The notes under the pieces were generated by a model. It was given only the letters and a program-made list of their open reading frames with translations, made no database searches and was not told where the DNA came from. Both the position numbers and the translations under genes were made by a program. Below, in pieces: positions 15,963 to 23,325 of a DNA stretch of 64,000 bases. Every line of letters starts with the position of its first letter. Position 1 is the first letter of the stretch. The DNA is taken from contig OMWI01000004.1 of assembly GCA_900314715.1 (NCBI GenBank), positions 62,001 through 126,000 of the forward strand, written 5' to 3'. Origin of the DNA: an uncultured Prevotellaceae bacterium (lineage in GTDB: Bacteria; Bacteroidota; Bacteroidia; Bacteroidales; Bacteroidaceae).

Positions 15963-18376
15963 CTTTTTGTTGTATTGGTTTTCATTTTGATGGTTTTCGT
16001 CTTACCATTTTTGATTTTCACCGCTTTCTTTTGACCGTTACAAATCAAATTCACGGTTCCATCCTCTCCCTTGATGCTCACCTTCGTAACTTGTCGATTC
16101 TTCCATGTGAAATCCAATGTATATCCACCTCGTGCCTTGATACCACTGATGCTTCCCGATGACCAAGCGTCGGGTAGGGCAGGGAGCAATTCGATGGTAT
16201 TCGTATTCATGTCACTCTGTATTAACATTTCGCAAACACCAGCCGTTCCGCCAAAGTTACCGTCAATTTGGAATGGGGGATGAGCGTCGAATAAGTTGGG
16301 ATATGTACCGCCACTTCTCCTACGGTCAGCACCCTTGTAATTGTCGGGAGAAACGTAGGTAAGCAGTTTTTGATAGATATGGTAAGCTTGTTGTGCATTG
16401 TGCAATCGTGCCCAAAGATTGATGCGCCAGCCTGTACTCCATCCCGTGGTCTTATCGCCTTTGATTTCCAAACTTCTTGCTGCTGCTTTTGCCAAATCGG
16501 GAGTCGTTTTCAGCGTGATATGATTTCCTGGATAGAGTCCGATGAGATGCGATTGATGTCTGTGTTGGAAGTCCCAATCATCCCAATCGTAATACCATTC
16601 GTTGATGTCGCCCATGTGTCCTATAGTATATGGATAGAGGCGATGATGGGCTTCGAAAACAGGAAGTATAATTGGGTCGTCATATACCGTTCCTTGCGGT
16701 GTATAATGAATCAACCCCATGTCTTCTGCTGCATCCTCCGTGTTCTTGAACAATTCACGAATGATGGCGAGGTCTGCCGTTCCACCATAGCAGGTGGTTC
16801 CATGATACCCTTTATCCGTTTTGTATTCGTTTTCGGGAGAAGTAGATGGGGCGGTGATGAGTTCTTTGGGATTGTTCGGATTTTCTACGAGCCAATCGAG
16901 CACAAACTCTGATGCACCTTTCAATAATGGCCATGCGGTATTACGCAGGAAATCCTTGTCTTGCGTGAATGCGTAATGCTCCCAAAGGTTTTGTGTCAAC
17001 CAAGCACCTCCTAAGTTCCAGTTGCTCCATTCGGGACTCTCGCGTTTCTCTCCCACGGGGTTTGTCATTGCCCAGATGTCGCTATTGTGACTACTACACC
17101 ATCCTCTGTTGATGCCATAATAATTCTTGGCGCTGTATTTCCCGTTTTCTGCCAGTCCTTTCATGAATCCCCACAATGGTTCTGTCATCTCGGAGAGGTT
17201 GGCAACTTCTGCTGGCCAATAGTTTTCCTCTAAGTTGATATTTACGGTATAGTTTCCGCGCCACGGCGAGAATTTATGTGGAGTCCACAAACCCTGTAAG
17301 TTGGCTGGTACATTGGGCGTGCGAGAGCAACTGATGAGCAAATACCTGCCGTATTGCATATAGAGCGTTTCCAAATAAGGATTATTGCCTCCTTGGTCGG
17401 TATAGTCTTTCAGTTGTTGCTCAGTAGTACGTTGCGTATCATATTTTGCTCCATCGATGTGCATTTGCATTCTGTTGAAATAGGTCTGGTAATCAGCAAT
17501 ATGACGACTACGCAATTGCTCGTATGTGTAGTTTACTAAATGCCATGCATCATCGGTGGCGTTTTCTATATAGGGTGCTCCCTCTTTCACGGGATGTTTG
17601 TCGAATCCGTTGAAACTGGTTTCATTGACGAAATAGATGGTTGCTTCCGTCGCATTCTTGATGATTAGAGTGCTATCAGTTTTATTGGCTTGGCCGTCTT
17701 TCGTATTTACTTTCAGAATCGAACAGAAATGAATGCTTTCATCAGGGTTGCCAATGGCGTGTCCCGTGAGAGTGAGTTGTTTGTCTGAAACCTTGATACC
17801 ATGCGGCACTTGAGACGTCAATATCAATTCGATGTTGATACTTTGCTTTTGTGAAGACTTGATTTGCATGGCAATCACCTTGTCGGGATGATTGGCAAAG
17901 TATTCTCGTGAGTATTCAATACCATTACGAGTGAATCTATCTCGACAAATAGAACTGTCAAGGTCTAATTCACGATAGTAGTTGGAATATATTCCTTGGT
18001 CTAAGTTCTTGATATGCAAGGTTGCCAAAGGCTGGAAGTACTGCGAGTTGGGACCTTGGATGTGCAATTGCAAGGAGTCTGCTTTGGCATAGTCCTCCTT
18101 GAACAATGCCTCCCTGATAGCAGGCAACCACTTGTGTGCATCAGCATCCATCTCCCTGTCGTATGGCTTACCTGTCCATAAGGTAATGTCATTCAAGTAC
18201 AATATGTTGTCATCGGGATTACCATATACCAATGCACCTAACTTGCCGTTTCCAATAGGCAAAGACTCCTCGAAATAAGTTGCAGGTTGGTTGTACCATA
18301 ACTTCATGGGTAGTTGTTGTGCCATAACCGTAATGCCATTACACAAGATGGTCAGCGTAAGCAGTATTTTTTTCAT
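15959..18376 (-). CDS. GH95 alpha-L-fucosidase/galactosidase, secreted
   Basis: 805 aa with signal peptide MKKILLTLTILCNGITVMA, so periplasmic or surface-exposed. Residues ~24-260 form the N-terminal beta domain (LPIGNGKLGALVYG, LNDITLWTG), followed by the (alpha/alpha)6 barrel. By analogy with Bifidobacterium AfcA, the catalytic residues lie in NINLEENYWPAE (~382, paired Asn), TSPENEY (~513, general acid Glu) and QIDGNFGGTAG (~702, Asp). Members cleave alpha-1,2-L-fucose or alpha-L-galactose from glycans such as mucin, milk or plant xyloglucan. The substrate cannot be told here. No SusC/SusD pair is nearby. It forms an operon with the AraC gene. Confidence 0.93.
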   Translation of the reverse strand: MKKILLTLTILCNGITVMAQQLPMKLWYNQPATYFEESLPIGNGKLGALVYGNPDDNILYLNDITLWTGKPYDREMDADAHKWLPAIREALFKEDYAKADSLQLHIQGPNSQYFQPLATLHIKNLDQGIYSNYYRELDLDSSICRDRFTRNGIEYSREYFANHPDKVIAMQIKSSQKQSINIELILTSQVPHGIKVSDKQLTLTGHAIGNPDESIHFCSILKVNTKDGQANKTDSTLIIKNATEATIYFVNETSFNGFDKHPVKEGAPYIENATDDAWHLVNYTYEQLRSRHIADYQTYFNRMQMHIDGAKYDTQRTTEQQLKDYTDQGGNNPYLETLYMQYGRYLLISCSRTPNVPANLQGLWTPHKFSPWRGNYTVNINLEENYWPAEVANLSEMTEPLWGFMKGLAENGKYSAKNYYGINRGWCSSHNSDIWAMTNPVGEKRESPEWSNWNLGGAWLTQNLWEHYAFTQDKDFLRNTAWPLLKGASEFVLDWLVENPNNPKELITAPSTSPENEYKTDKGYHGTTCYGGTADLAIIRELFKNTEDAAEDMGLIHYTPQGTVYDDPIILPVFEAHHRLYPYTIGHMGDINEWYYDWDDWDFQHRHQSHLIGLYPGNHITLKTTPDLAKAAARSLEIKGDKTTGWSTGWRINLWARLHNAQQAYHIYQKLLTYVSPDNYKGADRRRSGGTYPNLFDAHPPFQIDGNFGGTAGVCEMLIQSDMNTNTIELLPALPDAWSSGSISGIKARGGYTLDFTWKNRQVTKVSIKGEDGTVNLICNGQKKAVKIKNGKTKTIKMKTNTTKR

Positions 18377-18400
18377 ATAATAAGGCTTTAGTTATATGTC

Positions 18401-18409
18401 GCAAAATTA
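18401..18409 (-). promoter_or_regulatory. -7 element of the GH95-AraC operon
   Basis: On the minus strand this reads TAATTTTGC, a TAnnTTTGC match 24 bases upstream of the GH95 start codon. Confidence 0.7.
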
Positions 18410-18534
18410 CTTTTTTCCTACGAATTATCCAAGTATTTTCCTTAATTTCCAATGATATGATGATATAATGCATTACGATAGCTCAAGTATTACTTAAGAA
18501 TTCATACACCATGTAGTTATCATCGTGAATTTAC

Positions 18535-18644
18535 AAACGATAGGTTTAGGTGATGCAAACGATAGCTTTGTATGCTATAAACGATACGTTTGTAACATAC
18601 AAATCAATGGCCTGTAACATATAAACGAATGGTTTCTAACCAAA
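18535..18644. repeat. Degenerate 22-bp tandem repeat array B (5 units)
   Basis: Units start at 18535, 18557, 18579, 18601 and 18623 with no indels. Four of five begin AAACGA. The core AAAC-N5-GTTT is an imperfect dyad, clearest in unit 3 as AAACGATACGTTT. The remaining bases tend to end ACATAC or TAT. The array lies 160 bp upstream of the GH95 start. There is no spacer, so it is not a CRISPR. Confidence 0.8.
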
Positions 18645-18684
18645 TGGCGACTTTTCTTCAGATTGAGTATAACGTTATATGTGC

Positions 18685-18724
18685 AAAAAAGAGGGTATGT
18701 CATTTCGGTTTGACATACCCTCTT
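18685..18724 (-). terminator. Terminator of gyrB
   Basis: AAGAGGGTATGTCA (18689-18702) pairs perfectly with TGACATACCCTCTT (18711-18724) around an 8-nt loop. On the minus strand it is followed by a T run. It lies 20 bases after the gyrB stop. Confidence 0.9.
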
Positions 18725-18743
18725 CTGTTTGTATAACGTGTTG

Positions 18744-20717
18744 TTATGCGTCTATATTCGCATAATTGGCATTCTTCTCGATAAATTCGCGACGTGGTTC
18801 TACGTCATCACCCATGAGCATAGAGAAAATCTCATCGGCTTCTGCTGCATTCTCTATCGTCACTTGCTTCAAGAGACGAGTCTTGGGATCCATCGTGGTT
18901 TCCCACAATTGCTCGGGGTTCATTTCACCCAGACCTTTGTAACGTTGGGTGTGAATGCTCTTGCCGTCGTCTATGCCGTTTCCGTACTTGTCGAGGAAAG
19001 CCTGACGCTGTTGGTCTGTATAGCAATACTCCTTCACCTTATTCTTATAAGTGCAGAGATAGAGTGGGGGATTGGCAATGTATAGGTGTCCTTCTTGAAT
19101 AACCTTTGGCATGAAGCGATAGAAGAGTGTCATGATGAGCGTGTCGATGTGTGAACCATCGACATCGGCGTCGGTCATGATGATTATCTTGTCGTAACGC
19201 AATTTATCGGTATTTGCCTCACGGTCGTCTTCACCATCTACACCAAAGCGAACACCAATGGACTGGATGATATTCATCACGGATTCTGCCTCGAATACAC
19301 GATGCCATTGCACTTTCTCTACGTTCAATATCTTTCCGCGAAGTGGCAATATGGCTTGCGTATAACGGTCGCGACCTTGTTTAGCAGAACCACCTGCGGA
19401 GTCACCCTCTACGAGGAATATCTCACATTCCTTTGGGTCTTTGTTTGAACAGTCAGCTAACTTACCTGGAAGTCCACCACCAGACATAGGATTCTTGCGT
19501 TGAACGCTTTCACGAGCCTTACGTGCTGCGATACGTGCCGTTGCTGCCAATACCACTTTCTCGCAAATCTGCTTAGCCTCTTTCGGATGTTCCTCTAAAT
19601 AATAACTGAGTGCTTCACCTACGGCTTGTTGTACGGCTCCCGTTACTTCACTATTACCCAACTTCGTTTTGGTTTGTCCCTCAAATTGTGGTTCAGCTAC
19701 CTTGATGGAGATAACGGCGGTCAATCCTTCACGGAAGTCTTCACCTGTGATTTCTATCTTAGCCTTTTCAATCTGCTTGGAGATAACGGGGTCTGCATCG
19801 GCGTATGCCTTCAATGTTCTGGTCAATGCAATACGGAATCCCGTTAAGTGAGTACCACCCTCTATCGTATTGATATTGTTCACGTATGAGTGAATATTCT
19901 CTGAGTAATCTGTGTTGTACATGATAGCCACCTCAATAGGAATACCCTGCTTCTCGGTTTTGAGGTAAATGGTATCGTTGAAGAGATGAGTACGGTGACG
20001 ATCGATGTAACGCACAAACTCTTTCAAACCTTCTTCTGCATGGAATGTCTCTTGCTTGATCTTTCCTTCTTCATCTTTACGGAGGTCAACCAACTTGATG
20101 GTAATTCCTGCATTCAAGTAAGCCAACTCGCGCATACGGCGTGCGATGATGTCCCATTGGTAAACGGTTGTGGTAAAGATACTTGCATCAGGCCAGAATT
20201 GTTGGCGCGTACCACGAAGTTCTGTTGTTCCCACAACTTTCACGGGATATAATGGCTTCCCCTTCTCGTATTCTTGTTGGTAAATCTTTCCGTCACGATA
20301 AACTTGTGACAACATGTGTGAAGATAGCGCGTTTACACAACTAACACCTACACCATGCAAACCACCGCTGACCTTATAAGAACCCTTATCGAACTTACCT
20401 CCAGCATGGAGAACGGTCATGACAACCTCTAATGCAGACTTATGCATCTTTTCGTGTTCGTCAACTGGAATACCACGACCATCGTCTTGTACGGTAATGG
20501 AATTGTCTTCATTGATGGTGACTTCGATGTTCTTGCAAAAACCTGCCATTGCCTCGTCAATGGAGTTATCCACGGTCTCGTTTACCAAATGGTGCAGACC
20601 CTTTTCGCTAATGTCTCCGATGTACATGGCAGGTCGCTTGCGCACTGCCTCAAGTCCTTCTAATACTTGAATGTTACTGGCTGAATAATTATCTTTATTC
20701 AATTCTTCTTCTGTCAT
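18744..20717 (-). CDS. gyrB: DNA gyrase subunit B
   Basis: 657-aa ATPase subunit of gyrase, which introduces negative supercoils with GyrA. The GHKL ATPase domain has MYIGDISEKGLHHLVNETVDNSIDEA-type motifs and GRGIPVD and GGLHGVG loops. The TOPRIM domain carries EGDSAGGSAKQGRDR (~436) and MTDADVDGSHI (~518), with the metal-binding Glu and Asp residues. QTKTKLGN, a GyrB hinge motif, is also present. It lies alone, with its own promoter and terminator. Length and motifs fit GyrB better than ParE. Confidence 0.95.
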   Translation of the reverse strand: MTEEELNKDNYSASNIQVLEGLEAVRKRPAMYIGDISEKGLHHLVNETVDNSIDEAMAGFCKNIEVTINEDNSITVQDDGRGIPVDEHEKMHKSALEVVMTVLHAGGKFDKGSYKVSGGLHGVGVSCVNALSSHMLSQVYRDGKIYQQEYEKGKPLYPVKVVGTTELRGTRQQFWPDASIFTTTVYQWDIIARRMRELAYLNAGITIKLVDLRKDEEGKIKQETFHAEEGLKEFVRYIDRHRTHLFNDTIYLKTEKQGIPIEVAIMYNTDYSENIHSYVNNINTIEGGTHLTGFRIALTRTLKAYADADPVISKQIEKAKIEITGEDFREGLTAVISIKVAEPQFEGQTKTKLGNSEVTGAVQQAVGEALSYYLEEHPKEAKQICEKVVLAATARIAARKARESVQRKNPMSGGGLPGKLADCSNKDPKECEIFLVEGDSAGGSAKQGRDRYTQAILPLRGKILNVEKVQWHRVFEAESVMNIIQSIGVRFGVDGEDDREANTDKLRYDKIIIMTDADVDGSHIDTLIMTLFYRFMPKVIQEGHLYIANPPLYLCTYKNKVKEYCYTDQQRQAFLDKYGNGIDDGKSIHTQRYKGLGEMNPEQLWETTMDPKTRLLKQVTIENAAEADEIFSMLMGDDVEPRREFIEKNANYANIDA

Positions 20718-20741
20718 TTTATAGTGTTCGTAATTAATTGT

Positions 20742-20750
20742 GCAAATTTA
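20742..20750 (-). promoter_or_regulatory. -7 element of gyrB
   Basis: The minus strand reads TAAATTTGC, 24 bases upstream of the gyrB ATG. Confidence 0.7.
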
Positions 20751-20828
20751 CTAAAAAAACGGCAATTTGAGAAATTTTACTTGCTAAATTATGTGTAAAA
20801 ACGTGCCTTGTTTTCACCTATTTTTTAG

Positions 20829-20837
20829 TATCTTTGC
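20829..20837 (+). promoter_or_regulatory. -7 element immediately before the DUF3298-like gene
   Basis: TATCTTTGC ends 8 bases before the ATG at 20846. With the usual start ~4 bases after TTTG, the leader would be about 6 nt, so the mRNA would be nearly leaderless. A TTG at 20834 that could extend the frame lies inside this element and is therefore not the start. Confidence 0.65.
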
Positions 20838-20845
20838 ATCTGCTT

Positions 20846-21526
20846 ATGAGAAATGTCTTCAAGTTACATATTATCGTTGTTTTCTTGTTGTTTTCCTCTG
20901 TTTCCGTGGCTCAAACTTTTTTCGATACAACAAATATCACGTGTAAACAGAAAGGCAACGGAAAGGCTGCGTATTCGGCAAATATCGAGTTTCCACTGAG
21001 TGGAGAGGCTCGTTCGTTGCGCCAGATACGTGAGTGGATTTGTGATATTCTTGAAGTAGATTGTCCCAAACATTTGGATGTATCTTCCTTTCAGTCGTTG
21101 TTGATGGATTGTAGTGGAAAATACTTGATGGAAGTGGACGATATGTCAAGGGAAATTGAAGTGGTGCGGAGTTTCGAAGATGAAAATTGTGTGACGTTTG
21201 AGGCCAAGATTATTGACGTAGACTCCGTGAAATGGATTTTCCAAGATTGCGCTACGTTTAGCAAGCGAGACGGTCATCGCTTACAGGTGAATGAGATATT
21301 CAATTGTGACGAAAAGAAAATCAAGGAGTTGATGTGGGATTATCGTGGTGACTTGCCCATGGAAGTGGGGAGTCCTGACGAATTAATCGTTGGCGATGTT
21401 GGTTTTGTAGATGGTTGGATTATCGTTATCGGACCAGCTTATCATTATACGGGAGCTGCTTACCGCATTCGTTATGAAGAAGTGGAGCAGTATGTTAAAT
21501 TGGGTAGGAGTGGTGGTTACCATTGA
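20846..21526 (+). CDS. Secreted DUF3298-like protein
   Basis: 226 aa from ATG 20846, with a signal peptide (MRNVFKLHIIVVFLLFSSVSVA). The body resembles the PdaC/RsiV-like DUF4163 + DUF3298 arrangement seen in periplasmic proteins: a beta-rich N-terminal part, then TFSKRDGHRLQVNEIF and FVDGWIIVIGPAYHYTGAAYRIRYEEVEQY, typical of the C-terminal half. No lipobox is seen. The function in Bacteroidota is not established. It is monocistronic, diverges from gyrB, and has a nearly leaderless promoter. The family call is moderate. Confidence 0.65.
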   Translation: MRNVFKLHIIVVFLLFSSVSVAQTFFDTTNITCKQKGNGKAAYSANIEFPLSGEARSLRQIREWICDILEVDCPKHLDVSSFQSLLMDCSGKYLMEVDDMSREIEVVRSFEDENCVTFEAKIIDVDSVKWIFQDCATFSKRDGHRLQVNEIFNCDEKKIKELMWDYRGDLPMEVGSPDELIVGDVGFVDGWIIVIGPAYHYTGAAYRIRYEEVEQYVKLGRSGGYH

Positions 21527-21547
21527 TAAAAGATGTACATAACAAAG

Positions 21548-21575
21548 AAGGCAACAACCCTTAGATTGTTGCCTT
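21548..21575. terminator. Shared terminator between the DUF3298-like gene and rpsT
   Basis: AAGGCAACAA pairs with TTGTTGCCTT around an 8-nt loop. The minus-strand flank CTTTGTT is more U-rich than the plus-strand flank, so it mainly serves rpsT, but it lies between convergent genes and can act for both. Confidence 0.75.
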
Positions 21576-21598
21576 ATATTGCAAGCCCTGATATTGTG

Positions 21599-21853
21599 TT
21601 ATCCCAGCTTGTTAATATGTTGAGCCAGACTTGATTTCAGATTTGCGGCCTTGTTCTTGTGGATAATATTTGTCTTTGCAAGTTTATCCAACATCTTCTG
21701 AACAATGGGGAACATCTTAACAGCTTCCTCCTTGTTTGTAGTAGCGCGTAATTTGCGAACGGCATTACGCATGGTCTTAGCATAATATCTGTTATGCAAG
21801 GTTCTCGTCTTCGTTTGACGAATCCTCTTTAATGATGATTTGTGATTTGCCAT
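21599..21853 (-). CDS. rpsT: 30S ribosomal protein S20
   Basis: 84-aa basic protein of the small ribosomal subunit that binds 16S rRNA. It begins [13 protein letters not shown], has the [21 protein letters not shown] helix, and ends with [16 protein letters not shown], matching bacterial S20 in length and pattern. A tRNA-Glu gene lies 32 bases upstream on the same strand. No TAnnTTTG element is visible in between, so the two are probably transcribed together. Confidence 0.95.
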   Translation of the reverse strand: MANHKSSLKRIRQTKTRTLHNRYYAKTMRNAVRKLRATTNKEEAVKMFPIVQKMLDKLAKTNIIHKNKAANLKSSLAQHINKLG

Positions 21854-21885
21854 CTTAAATTCTTACTCTTTATTCTTAATTTTCG

Positions 21886-21957
21886 TAGTCCCTAGGAGAG
21901 TCGAACTCCTCTTTAGAGAATGAAAATCTCTCGTCCTAGCCGATAGACGAAGGGACC
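21886..21957 (-). tRNA. tRNA-Glu (UUC)
   Basis: A 72-nt cloverleaf on the minus strand. The 5' GGTCCCT acceptor strand pairs with AGGGACT (G-U at the first pair). The anticodon stem AGAGA/TCTCT encloses the loop TTTTCAT with anticodon TTC. The T arm GAGGAGTTCGACTCCTC is intact. CCA is not encoded, as is common in Bacteroidota. Confidence 0.95.
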
Positions 21958-21975
21958 TTGTCTTCATTTGCGGAT

Positions 21976-22008
21976 GCAAAGTTACCCTTTTTTATTTGAC
22001 TGTGCAAA
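21976..22008 (-). promoter_or_regulatory. Promoter of the tRNA-Glu/rpsT unit
   Basis: On the minus strand TTTG (22008-22005), a 20-bp spacer and TAACTTTGC (21984-21976) form a good Bacteroidota promoter 18 bases upstream of the tRNA 5' end. Confidence 0.75.
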
Positions 22009-22047
22009 TTTTTTCTCGTAAATTTTTATATGATAGGATTTTTTTTG

Positions 22048-22056
22048 TAATTTTGT
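22048..22056 (+). promoter_or_regulatory. -7 element of recO, nearly leaderless
   Basis: TAATTTTGT ends 6 bases before the first ATG of recO (22063), so the predicted transcript would have about 4 bases before that ATG. Confidence 0.55.
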
Positions 22057-22062
22057 GGTGTT

Positions 22063-22788
22063 ATGATGGTTAAAACACAGGGAATTGTATTGCGTTCGCT
22101 CAATTATGGCGACTCTCAGATGATTATTGACATGTTTACCGAGCAACTTGGTCGCCTGTCTTTTATCACTCATATCTCTAATTCGCAGAAGGCAAAAGTA
22201 AAGAAAATGTACTTCCAACCTCTGCATCTTCTGGACTTGGAATTTGACTATCGTTCGACGAAAAGTTTGCAACGAATCAAGGATATTCGGATGAGTTGTC
22301 ATTTTACTACGATTCCCTTTGATTCCTATAAATTGGCGATTACGTTGTTTCTTTCAGAGTTTCTCTATCATTCCACACGTGACGAACAAGTAAATGTACC
22401 TCTTTTCCATTATATAGACATGAGTATGAGGTGGTTGGATGAGAGTCATCAGGCATTTTCCAACTTTCATTTGGTGTTCATGATGCGGCTTTCTCGTTTC
22501 ATTGGTTTTTTCCCAAACCTTGATAATTATGAAGAAGGGGATTTCTTTGATCTCCGAAATGGATGTTTCAGTAAGACAGTCGCACCTCATCATGATGTCA
22601 TTTCACCTATTGAAGCTGCAAAAATTGGTTTGTTAATGCGCATGAATTATGAAACCATGCACTTGTTCAAGATGTCTCGTTCAGAAAGGAATCGATGTAC
22701 GGAAATTATATTAACGTACTATCGCTTGCATGTTCCTAATTTTCCAGAGTTGAAATCACTTGGTATCATGCAAGAGTTATTCGTATGA
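22063..22788 (+). CDS. recO: DNA repair protein RecO
   Basis: 241 aa; mediates RecA loading with RecR in RecFOR recombination repair. The N-terminal OB fold begins VKTQGIVLRSLNYGDSQMIIDMFTEQLGRLSFI, which is diagnostic, followed by a helical C-terminal domain (SRFIGFFPNL near residue 150). The start may be the first or the second of two adjacent ATG codons. It is preceded by a TAATTTTGT element almost abutting the start, and followed by a shared terminator at 22797. Confidence 0.93.
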   Translation: MMVKTQGIVLRSLNYGDSQMIIDMFTEQLGRLSFITHISNSQKAKVKKMYFQPLHLLDLEFDYRSTKSLQRIKDIRMSCHFTTIPFDSYKLAITLFLSEFLYHSTRDEQVNVPLFHYIDMSMRWLDESHQAFSNFHLVFMMRLSRFIGFFPNLDNYEEGDFFDLRNGCFSKTVAPHHDVISPIEAAKIGLLMRMNYETMHLFKMSRSERNRCTEIILTYYRLHVPNFPELKSLGIMQELFV

Positions 22789-22796
22789 TTAAAAAA

Positions 22797-22828
22797 ATAG
22801 TTTCGTAAGCTTTTACTTACGAAACTAT
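22797..22828. terminator. Bidirectional terminator between recO and yqeY
   Basis: ATAGTTTCGTAAG pairs perfectly with CTTACGAAACTAT around 6 nt. A-rich sequence on the left and T-rich sequence on the right allow function in both directions, ending recO and the dcw transcript. Confidence 0.85.
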
Positions 22829-22858
22829 TATATATTTAATAAGGTGTATATCTTGTTA

Positions 22859-23308
22859 CTAAGCTAATAACTTCTTGACGATGGTGGAGATAATTCGCCC
22901 ATCGGCTCTTCCAGCCATCTGTTTACTGGCTACACCCATTACCTTACCCATGTCTTTCATGCCTTGAGCACCTGTTTGAGCGATGATTTCCTTGACGATG
23001 GATTCGATTTCACTCTCTTCCAATGCTTTGGGAAGGTATCTTTCAATCACCTCAACTTGTGCTAATTCGCTATCGGCAAGGTCTTGGCGATTGTTGGCAA
23101 GGAATGTTTGTGCCGATTCCTTGCCTTGTTTTGCCAATTTCTGGAGAATCTTCAAAGCGTCAGCATCTTCCAAAGTGTCGTTTGCTCCTGGGGCTGTCTT
23201 AGCTTCCAAGAATACTTTCTTAATGTTTCTCAATGCTTCAAGAGCCACCTTATCGCGTGCTTTCATTGCTGACTTGATGTCTTCGCTGATTTGTTCGAAC
23301 AGTGCCAT
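22859..23308 (-). CDS. GatB/YqeY domain protein
   Basis: 149-aa helical protein of the YqeY family, related to the tail domain of GatB, the tRNA amidotransferase subunit. Visible features are KSAMKARDKVALEALRNIK at the N-terminus and QGMKDMGKVMGVASKQMAGRADG near the C-terminus, a glycine-rich motif typical of the family. The role is unproven, although binding of tRNA has been proposed. It follows ftsZ by 17 bases in the same direction, so it is the last gene of the division cluster. Confidence 0.92.
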   Translation of the reverse strand: MALFEQISEDIKSAMKARDKVALEALRNIKKVFLEAKTAPGANDTLEDADALKILQKLAKQGKESAQTFLANNRQDLADSELAQVEVIERYLPKALEESEIESIVKEIIAQTGAQGMKDMGKVMGVASKQMAGRADGRIISTIVKKLLA

Positions 23309-23325
23309 AATCGTATAATTAGATG

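Larger units (their letters stand above)
18377..18743. other. 367-bp gene-free region between gyrB and GH95
   Basis: No ORF is supported. It contains the GH95 promoter (minus strand, 18401-18409), a 22-bp-period tandem repeat array (18535-18644) and the gyrB terminator (18689-18724). The stretch 18420-18534 shows nothing recognisable. Confidence 0.75.

Noticed and set aside
18535-18644. CRISPR array
   Set aside because: The 22-bp units are contiguous and degenerate, without unique spacers or a leader, and no cas genes are present. The 12-bp arrays at 56.2 kb fail for the same reasons.
20834-20845. TTG start giving four extra residues to the DUF3298-like protein
   Set aside because: The TTG lies inside the -7 promoter element; the ATG at 20846 gives a normal signal peptide.
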